Below, in pieces: positions 8,858-17,375 of a DNA stretch of 64,000 bases; within the stretch, counting starts at the first letter, position 1; each line of letters opens with the position of its first letter. The DNA comes from Candidatus Poribacteria bacterium (GTDB taxonomy: Bacteria; Poribacteria; WGA-4E; WGA-3G): NCBI GenBank assembly GCA_026710795.1, contig JAPOQK010000106.1:1-64000 (forward strand). Direction: 5' to 3'. Under the pieces are notes generated by a model. That model was not told the DNA's origin. It did not search any database and saw only the letters and a program-made list of their open reading frames with translations. The position numbers and the translations under genes were made by a program.

Positions 8858-9628
8858 ATGAATAAATTATCACTCATTTTAATTTTGACACTACTTGCAA
8901 TTTCACCAACTTTGATGGCAGTTACCACTGATGGACTTGTTGGTGCTTGGACATTTGAAGATGGAACAGGCGATAAGGTAATGGATTCTTCCGGAAACGA
9001 TTTACATGGAGAGGTTACATTAGGTAGTCCTTCATGGGTTGACGGTAAATTTGGTAGTGCCTTGGAGTTTGGTGGATCAGATATGGTTACCGTTGCCGAT
9101 GCCGATGCACTTGACCTGACATCTTTTACTATTGCAGCATGGATCAATAGTCCGGAAACATCAGGAAGTTGGCATGTTATTGCTGCAAAAGAAGCTCGTA
9201 ACCCAACGGGTCGTAACTACGGAATCTTTGGTCATGTGAATACCGGTGTTATCCACTATTCCTTCACCGCAGGCGGTTGGAAGTCCTATGATGCACAGAC
9301 TAATGTTACTGATGGAGCATGGCACCATATCGCTGCAACCTATGCTAAACCGGATTTCAAACTCTATATAGATGGAGAAGTGGACGCTCAAGTAGCACCA
9401 AACGCAGATCCTGAAAGCAATACCAGTCCTCTATATATCGGTGGATGTGACATCGGTAACTATTGGATGACAGGTGCAATTGACGAGGTAGTTCTGTATA
9501 ACAGAGCACTTAGCATGGACGAAATCGCTGGTCTAATAGATGAGGGAATCGCATCCGTAACATCAGTAGAACCAGCTGATAAGTTGGTTACGACTTGGAG
9601 TAGAATAAAAGCAAACGCAACAAAGTAA
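8858..9628 (+). CDS. Secreted LamG-domain protein with C-terminal KLxTTWxxIK motif (copy 2)
   Basis: 256 aa, tandem paralog of the gene at 7958-8725. A signal peptide ends near residue 21 (TLMA). The LamG domain is complete: DGLVGAWTFED, FTIAAWINSP, GAWHHIAATYAKPDFKLYIDG, GAIDEVVLYNRALSMDEI. The C-terminus SVEPADKLVTTWSRIK plus six residues repeats the motif of copy 1 almost exactly, although the linker before it has diverged, so the motif is under separate constraint. AAAGGAG lies 8-9 nt ahead of the ATG. A strong hairpin follows at 9689-9725. Function presumably surface adhesion or glycan binding. Confidence 0.87.
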   Translation: MNKLSLILILTLLAISPTLMAVTTDGLVGAWTFEDGTGDKVMDSSGNDLHGEVTLGSPSWVDGKFGSALEFGGSDMVTVADADALDLTSFTIAAWINSPETSGSWHVIAAKEARNPTGRNYGIFGHVNTGVIHYSFTAGGWKSYDAQTNVTDGAWHHIAATYAKPDFKLYIDGEVDAQVAPNADPESNTSPLYIGGCDIGNYWMTGAIDEVVLYNRALSMDEIAGLIDEGIASVTSVEPADKLVTTWSRIKANATK

Positions 9629-9688
9629 CCTAATTTAGGTGCGTTCTACGTTTCTGAACATTTATTTCAGTAATACGCGAACTAACAT

Positions 9689-9725
9689 GAAGCACTCAAT
9701 ATATAACTGTTATATTGAGTGCTTC
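9689..9725. terminator. Strong hairpin after LamG copy 2
   Basis: A 15-bp perfect stem (GAAGCACTCAATATA with its complement) with a 7-nt loop. No T-tract follows directly, so it is either a weak intrinsic terminator or an mRNA 3'-end stabiliser for the LamG transcript. Confidence 0.5.
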
Positions 9726-9794
9726 TCATAAACAGTATATAACCCAAAATTACACTACATTTCTGCTCATATTGAAGGAAGGCATACACTTGTT

Positions 9795-10070
9795 ATGGCT
9801 GAATTAAGACAGCAGCTTCTTGTCTTACACTTACACACTCCAGATCTAAATAGCAATGTCGTTGCATGGGCAATGTATGATGGTACAGGTAAAAATCGCT
9901 ACACTACAGGTGATAGTGAAACACCACCCTATAATTCTGTAATTGAAGCAATGATAGATGGTTGGCGGGTAATACAGTTTCCACAACAATTCCCTGCTTA
10001 TCCTGACATGGAGTATTACACTTCATATCTAAGATTTGAATACATCTTAGAGAAGTTGGAGGAAATCTAA
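9795..10070 (+). CDS. 91-aa protein translationally coupled to a PhyH dioxygenase
   Basis: 91 aa, no recognised domain and no signal peptide. The first 20 residues (AELRQQLLVLHLHTPD) are followed by WAMYDGTGKNRYTTG and a C-terminal block GWRVIQFPQQFPAYPDMEYY and an acidic helix. Its stop codon overlaps the ATG of the dioxygenase (TAATG), so the two proteins are almost certainly made together. This suggests a partner, small subunit or substrate-handling factor of the dioxygenase; function is inferred from position only. The gene starts about 70 bp after the strong hairpin, so it belongs to a new transcript. Confidence 0.7.
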   Translation: MAELRQQLLVLHLHTPDLNSNVVAWAMYDGTGKNRYTTGDSETPPYNSVIEAMIDGWRVIQFPQQFPAYPDMEYYTSYLRFEYILEKLEEI

Positions 10071-10888
10071 TGATTGATAAACAACATTTCCTAACTACTG
10101 AACAGATGGCGAATTTCGTAGCCGATGGTTACCTTCGCTTTGACGACTTTATCCCCGATGAATTAAATAAAGCTGCACATGAAGAAATGGCTTCAGGTGT
10201 ATCGGTTCGAGGCGGTGGTGGTACTGTTTTAGACGACGTATGGCAGGACGATTCTGCTGTAGGAAAGGTTTTTCGTCTCCCAAAGGTACAAGGAATTATC
10301 CACAGTCTTGTAGGTGAAGCACCTTTGTTTGACCATCATGCTGTTCACATTGTACGACCACAGAGTGAACATGGACAGATTTGGCACGCGGATGCGATCA
10401 TTGATGTTCGGATGCATTTTGACATCCAATTCTTCTATTTTTCACATGACACTCCTCGTGAAATGGGGGGTACAATGATTTTGCCGGGGAGTCACTTTAG
10501 ACGTGTGTGTGAAACAGACGTTGCACGCTATCAAAACTTCCTTGGACAACACCCAATAGTTTGTAATGCTGGGACGCTTGTTGTCGTTCACCATGGCATG
10601 TGGCACTGTGCACAACCGAATTTAACTGAAGATACCCGTTACATGTATAAACTACGACTTAACCCGACTGTACGTCAAATGAAACTTTGGAATACTGATG
10701 ATGTTGGTTCTGTTGGTGTCGGTGGAATTCTAAGTCGTAACCATAGATGGTATGGTAATGATGTACGGCTTGAAATAGTTAACCGAATTAAACTATGGCG
10801 TTTCCTGAGTGGAGATGAATCGTTTGATGTCGGTTATTGGTTATCTCGTCTGGAAAATATGCCTGAGAATATATCTAATGTTGCATAG
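10070..10888 (+). CDS. Phytanoyl-CoA dioxygenase (PhyH) family protein, canonical iron site
   Basis: 272 aa Fe(II)/2-oxoglutarate oxygenase. The iron triad is intact: H106-A-D108 in IWHADAIID and the distal H179 in HHGMWHCAQPN; R190 in DTRYMYKLRL is the likely 2-oxoglutarate anchor. GGTMILPGSHFRR is the family's conserved turn. This contrasts with the paralog at 190-1053, which lacks the aspartate. It is coupled by a one-base overlap to the 91-aa gene upstream and followed by a perfect 14-bp hairpin terminator. AGGAGG-like sequence (TTGGAGGAAATC) precedes the ATG. The substrate is unknown; such enzymes are expanded in Poribacteria. Confidence 0.88.
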   Translation: MIDKQHFLTTEQMANFVADGYLRFDDFIPDELNKAAHEEMASGVSVRGGGGTVLDDVWQDDSAVGKVFRLPKVQGIIHSLVGEAPLFDHHAVHIVRPQSEHGQIWHADAIIDVRMHFDIQFFYFSHDTPREMGGTMILPGSHFRRVCETDVARYQNFLGQHPIVCNAGTLVVVHHGMWHCAQPNLTEDTRYMYKLRLNPTVRQMKLWNTDDVGSVGVGGILSRNHRWYGNDVRLEIVNRIKLWRFLSGDESFDVGYWLSRLENMPENISNVA

Positions 10889-10927
10889 TTTCTCATGCAA
10901 TGAAGTATTGATTTCTCAATAAACAAA

Positions 10928-10965
10928 ACACCCCGTGAGAATAAATATCACTTCTCACGGGGTGT
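10928..10965. terminator. Bidirectional terminator between convergent genes
   Basis: ACACCCCGTGAGAA pairs perfectly over 14 bp with TTCTCACGGGGTGT across a 10-nt loop. It lies between the dioxygenase (+) and the GspC-like gene (-). The minus-strand exit is T-rich, so termination is probably better for the minus-strand transcript. Confidence 0.75.
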
Positions 10966-10998
10966 ATCATTATATTTGCTATAAAAGTTCGTGGATGG

Positions 10999-11757
10999 CT
11001 ATCGACCTCTACCGCTTCTACGACTGAAATCACCACGTCTCATACGTTCACGTATAGCACCCTCAAATCTTCTTCGCATCTCCTGACTTCTTTCCATCAT
11101 TTCTTTTCTCATCTGTTCATTTCTCAATGCGGTTTCTTTTGCTTTCCGAAGGGCATCATTATTATTCGATGCATTTGAATTCTTGTTGTTATTGTCTGAC
11201 TCTGATCTTGATGATGCACTGCGATTTGAACCTCCAGCTTTTATAGGCTGCCATGTACCACCTTTAAGTGTGATACTCTCTCCATTTTTATCCAATATGA
11301 TCTGATTCTCCTTGATTTCCTTTACGACTGCATCACCAACCTTATCACCGACCATCGCAGTATAAAAGTTGTTTGAGCGACGTTCTTCTAAAAATGCCTT
11401 TGATATAACACCATTCTCATCTGTAGCAGTGCCAATGAAATTATAATCCGGTTCTTTATTCGGTGGTCTCCAACCGAGAGGACGAAAAAGACTATTGTCA
11501 ACTATTGCTTTGTAAAAGTCAGAATCATCCGTTGATTGAGAATCGTTTGAATTATTCTGTTCAGTTCTATTTGAGTTTTGCTGCCAGTTGCGAAAATTCC
11601 CCGTCCGCATAGAGGTTTTGCCTTCGAAATTATCCACATTCGTTGCTATCATACCCCTTCTTTGGGAATTTTGCGCTTGCAGCCGCACCCCAAATACAAG
11701 TAGTAAACCTACTGCACAACCTATAACTAAAAAGATGAGGATTTTTGAAAACTTCAC
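10999..11757 (-). CDS. Membrane-anchored GspC/PilP-like protein with Arg-rich tail
   Basis: 252 aa. A single N-terminal membrane segment (about residues 5-28) is followed by an Asn/Ser-rich linker. A compact domain at roughly residues 80-170 has the hallmarks of the homology region of type II secretion protein C / type IV pilus PilP: IVDNSLFRPLGW, then FIGTATDENGVISKAFLEE, MVGDKVGDAVVKEIKENQII and a final SITLKGG strand. The C-terminal 80 residues are low-complexity, then strongly basic (RRRFEGAIRERMRRG). No other secretion-system gene is nearby, so whether it works in secretion cannot be told. Assignment is by pattern, not by search. Confidence 0.6.
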   Translation of the reverse strand: MKFSKILIFLVIGCAVGLLLVFGVRLQAQNSQRRGMIATNVDNFEGKTSMRTGNFRNWQQNSNRTEQNNSNDSQSTDDSDFYKAIVDNSLFRPLGWRPPNKEPDYNFIGTATDENGVISKAFLEERRSNNFYTAMVGDKVGDAVVKEIKENQIILDKNGESITLKGGTWQPIKAGGSNRSASSRSESDNNNKNSNASNNNDALRKAKETALRNEQMRKEMMERSQEMRRRFEGAIRERMRRGDFSRRSGRGR

Positions 11758-11990
11758 AATTTTCTCCTTATGGTCAGTTCAAGTGAGCTATCAACAATTA
11801 ACTTTCGTGTTTATATAGAGATTAGACTAATATAGTTGAAAAAAGTTCAATTTTTCTTATTTCTCTGTGTTTCACCTATCTAATACACATAATTTTAACA
11901 CCTAAAATCTTCGTTGTCAAGTTATTGTGGCAATACACCAGGGTTATTCAGTTTTCAGAATCTTATGGTTTCCAATATTAATCCTTTCTG

Positions 11991-12181
11991 TGTAGGAACG
12001 ACCCGGTGAATCATGCAGAATACCAAACGCGTATTCTGCCAATGGCATTCATACCCGTCGAATACCATACGCGTATTCGGCGTTGATTTGGGGGAACGCC
12101 TACAGGCGTTCATACCGTTGATTTCTTGATTTCCAGGTCGCGATTAAAACACATTTATGTGGAATATAGGTCGCTCATACA
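11991..12181. repeat. Palindromic intergenic element with terminal inverted repeats (191 bp)
   Basis: The 524-bp gap between 11758 and 12281 holds no convincing gene. Inside it, TGTAGGAACGACC (11991-12003) and GGTCGCTCATACA (12169-12181) form imperfect terminal inverted repeats. The interior contains three further hairpins, including GAACGCC/GGCGTTC (12094-12111) followed by CATACCGTTGATTT, a block shared with copies at 18.8, 29.0 and 56.7 kb. Two internal hairpins are built on GAATAC/GTATTC. MITE-like; no coding capacity. Confidence 0.7.
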
Positions 12182-12281
12182 GAAGAGGCGTTAACATGTT
12201 TTCAAAATTCACCATAAATAAACCTGGAGTAATACAATCTCAGAAGTAATACTATTAAGATGTTAGATTCTAAATGTGGAT

Positions 12282-13976
12282 TTATTTTTCTTGTAGAAGT
12301 AGAATCTGATTTGCAGGAACGTCCTCAACTATCTGTATATCCCCACTAACCCAACGCACCTTAATCTTATCAACGCTGTCATGATCACCAATTCCAAAGT
12401 GGAGTTTTAATTCTCTTTGTGATAGATATCCGTCACCACTCTGGACTTCACGAATTTGATGTAAATCACCGGTGGTTACCATAACACGCGTCCCTATTGC
12501 ATCCGAGGAAGTTTGCGTAGCCTTGAGTTTGATTTGTAGCCAGTTATTCCGATTTCCACCGTCGTTTCGCAATAAACGTGGAGGCGTATTTGAGTTGGTT
12601 ACCAGAATATCAATGTCACCATCTAAATCGTAATCTGCGAAGGTTGCTCCACGACTAACGTCTTCAAGTATCATACCTGGTCCAAGAGAATTGGAAACAT
12701 CAGTAAATGTCCCATCTTTCTTGTTTAGTAATAATAGGTTTTGCTGTTCGTATGTGCCTTGTAGTCCAAGTTCTGTAAGATTATCTTGTAAATGTCCATT
12801 CGCAACAAAAATATCACCAAATCCGTCATTATCAATGTCTACAAAGGCTGTTGCCCAACCAAGATATGGATATGTGATTTTTGCTGTCTTTGTGGTAGAA
12901 GTTGCATCCGTAAAAAAGCCGTCCCCGTCGTTATGGTACAGGGTATTTGTTTGATCGGCATAATTGGTAACCGTAAGATCTAACCACCCATCGTTATTCC
13001 AATCACCAAACGCAGTACCCATGCCGTTTTCTGCGACACCGTTTTCATTGAGTGCAACACCAATCATAAAACCTACCTCTGAAAACGTCCCATCCCCCAT
13101 ATTGGTAAAGAAGAAGTTTTCTGTTGAGTCGTTTGCGATGTAGATATCAGAATGTCCATCATTGTTATAGTCTCCCCACACAACACCTAACCCTTTTCCC
13201 GTAGGATTAAAGATTCCTGCTAACTTCGTAACGTCAGTAAATGTGCCATCACCATTATTCCTATAGAGAGTATCTGTTTGTGCTTTGAAGTTATCTGGTT
13301 CACAATATGCTCGGATATCTTTCTCTTTAATTCCACACCAAGGATTCTCATCAAGATTATATTCGAGGTAGTTGACAACATAGAGATCAATATATCCATC
13401 TCTGTCATAATCAGCGAATGCACAACTTGTACTCCATCGTGGTTCAGCAACACCAGCTTTTTCTGTGACATCGGTGAAAGTTGCATCACCATTATTTTTA
13501 TAAAGACGATTTGATCCGTAGTTTGTAACGTAAATATCTAAGTTGCCGTCATTATCGTAATCACCAACTGCACATCCGTGTCCATAGCCTATGTCTCCTA
13601 CACCAGCTTTCTGTGTTACATCAGTGAATGTACCATCACCGTTGTTTTCATAAAGTCGATTGGTAGGAATTTCTTCAATAATGTCCCCTGGAAGTGGTGC
13701 TCCATTTACAAGGTATAGATCCGGATCACCATCTGCGTCATAATCAAAAAAAGCTGCACCTGATCCAAGCATTTCCATACAGTATTTTTGCCCACTCCGT
13801 CCATCTATGTGTGTCCAGATAATCCCTGCTTCCTTCGTAACATCAATATATTGAATCAGATTTGATGACACAGTAGGTAATACCAGCAGGAATAATACAA
13901 GAATCAAAATATAACCACGACATGTCAAATACATACTCGCGAGTAAATTACTATTCGTTTTCATTATTAGTCTCAT
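12282..13976 (-). CDS. Secreted FG-GAP/VCBS-repeat protein with ASPIC/UnbV domain (CRTAC1-like)
   Basis: 564 aa. After a signal peptide (hydrophobic stretch YILILVLFLLVLP) the protein is made of repeated FG-GAP units with calcium-binding D-x-D-x-D-G loops (for example DYDADGDPDLYLVN, DYDNDGNLDIYVTN, DYDRDGYIDLYVVN, DWNNDGWLDLTVTN, DIDNDGFGDIFVAN), forming an extracellular beta-propeller. The C-terminal part (LKATQTSSDAIGTRVMV to the last IKVRWVSGD segment) is the ASPIC/UnbV domain. Start ATG at 13976 or 13964; either overlaps the end of the TPR gene by 14-26 bp, so the two are coupled. Such pairs of TPR and UnbV proteins are frequent in marine PVC-group bacteria. Role: probably adhesion or secreted scaffold. 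Confidence 0.85.
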   Translation of the reverse strand: MRLIMKTNSNLLASMYLTCRGYILILVLFLLVLPTVSSNLIQYIDVTKEAGIIWTHIDGRSGQKYCMEMLGSGAAFFDYDADGDPDLYLVNGAPLPGDIIEEIPTNRLYENNGDGTFTDVTQKAGVGDIGYGHGCAVGDYDNDGNLDIYVTNYGSNRLYKNNGDATFTDVTEKAGVAEPRWSTSCAFADYDRDGYIDLYVVNYLEYNLDENPWCGIKEKDIRAYCEPDNFKAQTDTLYRNNGDGTFTDVTKLAGIFNPTGKGLGVVWGDYNNDGHSDIYIANDSTENFFFTNMGDGTFSEVGFMIGVALNENGVAENGMGTAFGDWNNDGWLDLTVTNYADQTNTLYHNDGDGFFTDATSTTKTAKITYPYLGWATAFVDIDNDGFGDIFVANGHLQDNLTELGLQGTYEQQNLLLLNKKDGTFTDVSNSLGPGMILEDVSRGATFADYDLDGDIDILVTNSNTPPRLLRNDGGNRNNWLQIKLKATQTSSDAIGTRVMVTTGDLHQIREVQSGDGYLSQRELKLHFGIGDHDSVDKIKVRWVSGDIQIVEDVPANQILLLQEK

Positions 13977-15612
13977 TGGACTTGATCTCTTTCAAGATTT
14001 GAAGCAATGTGGGGTTATTTGGATCAATCTTTAGCGCAGTATGTAAGGTGTTCAAAGCAAGTTGGTGTTCACCTGCGTGATGGTATGCTAATGCGAGTGT
14101 TTGCATGTATTGTGGAATCGCTACTAATCGTACTGCTTTCTCTGCTAAAACAATTATGTGTTGTGGTTCAACACCATCCGTAATCTGTGTTGCGATATTA
14201 TGCTTTTTGGTATATTTAACATCGAGATAGATTCTTGCTAATCCGTTTAATGCATAGTGTGCATCTGCATCTAAGGTTAGTGTTTCCTGATATGCTTGTA
14301 TTGCTTCCTTTATTTGATTACGTCGGTGATAGATAGCAGCAATTCCACCTTTTGCAATCGCCAATGTTGTGTCATATTTTAAAGAAGTGGTAAAGACATC
14401 AAAAGCATCATTTAGTCGTCCTTGTGCGAAATATACCGCACCTAATCCGGCATAGAGTATTGCCTGTTCCGGTTCAATAGCAATTCCTGCAAGATATGCT
14501 TTTTCAGATTCAGACAGTTTTTTTATCCGAAAATACAACTGTCCAAGTTTATAATGTCCCTCTACAAGTTTAGGATTAACTCGAACTGCTGCTTGATATG
14601 CTCCAATTGCATCATCTGTTCTCTGATATTTTTCATAGATAAGACCAAGTTGATAGCGTTTATGCGGATTGTTCGGTTCCGCCAGAATTGCTCGTTCACG
14701 CATATCAATCTCTTTTGCTATTTTATTTAAATGCTGATATGTTTCCATCACCTTTTTACCTTCATCTGCTTGTTTCAACCTGAACAGTGCCTGTGCAAGA
14801 TTATAGTATGCCCCGGTATGATCTGATTGTTGTGCAATAACAACACGGAAGGTATCTGCAGCACGCTGATATTCACGTTTTTTGATGAGGGCTAAACCAA
14901 GGTTAAAACGGGCAGATGTAAAATTGGGATCATATCGCACTGCACTTTCCAATAGTGGTATGGCTTTATCAAGTTCCCCCTGATTAGAATAGATTGCTCC
15001 CAAGTTGCCATTTGGCATTGGGAGTTTAGGATTCAGATTTATCGCGCGTTTGTAGTATTGGATTGCTTGGTCAAGTTGATCAATTGCTTCATAACACGCT
15101 GCAAGATTTGTCATTGCTTCCGGTAGGTTTGGTGAAAGATTTAGACTAACATGATATGCATTTATTGCATCCTGAAACATGTTTTTTTGCTGATATGCAG
15201 AAGCAAGACCCAACCAAATGCTAACCGCTTTTGGATGATCTTTCGTTAGTTTTTTATAGTTTTCAATTGCCTTGTCAAGACGGGAAGTTCTTACATATAG
15301 ATGTGCAAGATTTGTTTCTGCTTGCATTAAGCCAGGTGTAATCGTCAAGGCATGATTTAGGGCAGTTTCTGCCTTAGCATAATTACCGAGTTGTAGATGA
15401 GTAGTTCCTAAAGCAGCGTGTGCTTTGGCAAAATTGGGATCCTGTTCAATTGCGCGTTGAAAATTTAGCAGGGCAAGATCATATTTCCCTTGTCTTACTT
15501 CCTGTATTCCTCGCACATAGAATTCGTTAGATACTTGTGCAAAACTAACATACCCATAGCACAATAAAACAGAAAAGAGAAACAAAACATAAAATCGATG
15601 TTTTTGTAACAT
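13951..15612 (-). CDS. Secreted TPR-repeat protein
   Basis: 553 aa from the ATG at 15612, chosen because GAGGA lies about 10 nt upstream and the signal peptide (MLQKHRFYVLFLFSVLLCYG, cleaved near SFAQ) starts there. The rest is a series of about 13 tetratricopeptide repeats of 34 residues (for example AKAHAALGTTHLQLGNYAKA, YNLAQALFRLKQADEGKKV). Such exported TPR proteins act as protein-interaction scaffolds. The stop overlaps the start of the FG-GAP/UnbV gene, so the proteins probably work as a pair. No catalytic domain is present. Confidence 0.85.
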   Translation of the reverse strand: MLQKHRFYVLFLFSVLLCYGYVSFAQVSNEFYVRGIQEVRQGKYDLALLNFQRAIEQDPNFAKAHAALGTTHLQLGNYAKAETALNHALTITPGLMQAETNLAHLYVRTSRLDKAIENYKKLTKDHPKAVSIWLGLASAYQQKNMFQDAINAYHVSLNLSPNLPEAMTNLAACYEAIDQLDQAIQYYKRAINLNPKLPMPNGNLGAIYSNQGELDKAIPLLESAVRYDPNFTSARFNLGLALIKKREYQRAADTFRVVIAQQSDHTGAYYNLAQALFRLKQADEGKKVMETYQHLNKIAKEIDMRERAILAEPNNPHKRYQLGLIYEKYQRTDDAIGAYQAAVRVNPKLVEGHYKLGQLYFRIKKLSESEKAYLAGIAIEPEQAILYAGLGAVYFAQGRLNDAFDVFTTSLKYDTTLAIAKGGIAAIYHRRNQIKEAIQAYQETLTLDADAHYALNGLARIYLDVKYTKKHNIATQITDGVEPQHIIVLAEKAVRLVAIPQYMQTLALAYHHAGEHQLALNTLHTALKIDPNNPTLLQILKEIKSNETNNENE

Positions 15613-15694
15613 GGATATCAATCCTCTATGCATTTTTAAGAATGATGTCGTATGTTGCTTATACTAAGGAATGCATGTATGGAATAAGTTGATT

Positions 15695-16558
15695 TTACTG
15701 TGTTGTGTCCATAGCACAGCGAAATCCAATTATCAGTGACCCTGGGTTTCCACCAAAACGGTTAGCACAACGTGTAAAATCTAAATTCTCTGCCCATCCA
15801 CCACCTTTTAGGACATGTCCGTCCCCAGATTCAGGTCCCAATGGATTCTTATTTGGTGCATATTCGTAATAATCATGAGTATACCAATCAGAAACCCACT
15901 CCCACAGGTTACCAGCCATATCAAGTGCACCATAAGGACTTGCCCCTTGTGGAAACTGACCAACAGGAGCAGTGAGTACATACCCATCAATGAGACCCGT
16001 GCCATCATTTCCACTGAGTTTAGTAGCATCCCACTCATTGCCCCAGGGCCAGATACGTCCATCTGTACCACGTGCGGCTTTCTCCCATTCTGCCTCGGTG
16101 GGTAGTCTTTTTCCTGCCCACTTAGCGTAAGCAGCAGCATCGGACCAATCCAGGACAACTGCTGGTTGGTCTTCTGTATTGTGAGGAGGATAATCTAAAT
16201 AGTGTTTGGGTTTGTAACCGGTGTCAGAAAGGAATTGCTTGAATTGTTGATTGGTTACCTCAAGTTTATCAATGTAGAATGCGTCCACATATACTGTGCG
16301 CTGTGGTCGTTCATTGTCAAACCGAGAGATGTCGCGAAGGGGAAATAACTCTTTATACAGTTCAATGTCAGCATCGCTGGTACCCATTAAAAAATCACCT
16401 GATGGCACAAAAACCATCACCGCACCATCTGTGGGTGAAGTAATGGTTTTTATTGGTGATGGGACAACGGTTTGTGATTCCATTCCCTCACTACAGGCAA
16501 AAAGTAGCAGCAAGGGAATAGAAAGAATAATAATGAAACAGAATTGCTTATGTTTCAT
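15695..16558 (-). CDS. FGE/SUMF1-domain lipoprotein, probably not a sulfatase activator
   Basis: 287 aa. The signal sequence ends in a lipobox (LLLLFAC, Cys22), so it is a lipoprotein. The body is a formylglycine-generating-enzyme sulfatase-modifying domain: FLMGTSDAD, RTVYVDAFYIDKLEVTNQQF, KRLPTEAEWEKAARG, YGALDMAGNLWEWVSDWY, HVLKGGGWAENLDFTRCANR. True FGE uses two cysteines in the final block (S-Y-x-C-H-x-S-Y-C-x-R-Y); here the first is replaced and only the Cys of TRCANR remains. It is therefore likely a binding or structural SUMF1 homologue, not an activator of the sulfatases in this window. It lies 4 bp downstream of the gene at 16564-17370. Confidence 0.8.
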   Translation of the reverse strand: MKHKQFCFIIILSIPLLLLFACSEGMESQTVVPSPIKTITSPTDGAVMVFVPSGDFLMGTSDADIELYKELFPLRDISRFDNERPQRTVYVDAFYIDKLEVTNQQFKQFLSDTGYKPKHYLDYPPHNTEDQPAVVLDWSDAAAYAKWAGKRLPTEAEWEKAARGTDGRIWPWGNEWDATKLSGNDGTGLIDGYVLTAPVGQFPQGASPYGALDMAGNLWEWVSDWYTHDYYEYAPNKNPLGPESGDGHVLKGGGWAENLDFTRCANRFGGNPGSLIIGFRCAMDTTQ

Positions 16559-16563
16559 CTTTC

Positions 16564-17370
16564 TTATTTGATTGCTTTCAAGTCACCCCATGTTGTGGTT
16601 AACTTACCATCTGGTTCAACAGAGGTAACTGTTGACTTGAGCCAAATGATAATCTCTGCAGCCACTGCCCCTTTCGGTTCATCACCATTTGCAGTTTGTA
16701 TGGTAGGGATCAGTCTTCCACGATCGCCATCACGTACGATAATTGGATCAGCGCGTGTTCCCGCTTCATTTTGTGCAAGTGATACCTCAACTTCCCAATC
16801 ATTTGCAAGTTGATCAATGTGGAAGGGTCGGTCAGACTGGATCGCAGGTAGACTTGGAGAAATATCTTTACCTTCATCGGTGACTATCATTGGTGTATTG
16901 TCATCCCACATGACGATACCGGGGATGTCCATCATGTTTTGAAGTCCACCTTCAGCATTACGGTTGCCCAATCCCCAGAACATATAATCCGCATGGTTGA
17001 GGATGGCATCTCCATCAGTGCTTTCAATAAACATCTCACCAATTGAACCATCTGGCATAGCATTCCCTTGTGGATAGAGGGTAGGTGGTATATCACCGTA
17101 AAGAACACAGATATCCAAGCCATTGTCGTCAGTTACATCTTCCATCCAATTGGCTAACGCATCCATATCCCCATCACTTTTGTACCATGTGTTATTGATA
17201 CCCGCGTCATTAAGCATGTCAACACATATTTGTGCTTGTTCGTCCGCTGGTGCCTTATCAATCCATTGTGTTGTTCCGGTGTAGATAACCACATCACCTG
17301 CACCAAAAGTCAACGTCAAGGGTGATGCAATTAAAGCAACAAGTGTTAATAATAAAATTGTATTTCGCAT
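16564..17370 (-). CDS. Secreted protein of unknown function with C-terminal KLxTTWxxLK motif
   Basis: 268 aa. Signal peptide about residues 1-23. The mature part begins GDVVIYTGTTQWIDKAP and contains the block GGLQNMMDIPGI, then RPFHIDQLANDWEVEVSLAQ. The strand-helix alternation with ICVLYGDIPPTLYPQGNAMP recalls a flavodoxin-like or ThuA/glutamine-amidotransferase-like fold, but no catalytic Cys-His pair is evident and I do not recognise a named family. The C-terminus, SVEPDGKLTTTWGDLKAIK, matches the terminal motif of the LamG proteins although the rest is unrelated. Its paralog lies 5 bp upstream at 17376-18200; the two are one operon with the FGE-like gene. Confidence 0.75.
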   Translation of the reverse strand: MRNTILLLTLVALIASPLTLTFGAGDVVIYTGTTQWIDKAPADEQAQICVDMLNDAGINNTWYKSDGDMDALANWMEDVTDDNGLDICVLYGDIPPTLYPQGNAMPDGSIGEMFIESTDGDAILNHADYMFWGLGNRNAEGGLQNMMDIPGIVMWDDNTPMIVTDEGKDISPSLPAIQSDRPFHIDQLANDWEVEVSLAQNEAGTRADPIIVRDGDRGRLIPTIQTANGDEPKGAVAAEIIIWLKSTVTSVEPDGKLTTTWGDLKAIK

Positions 17371-17375
17371 TAAAT

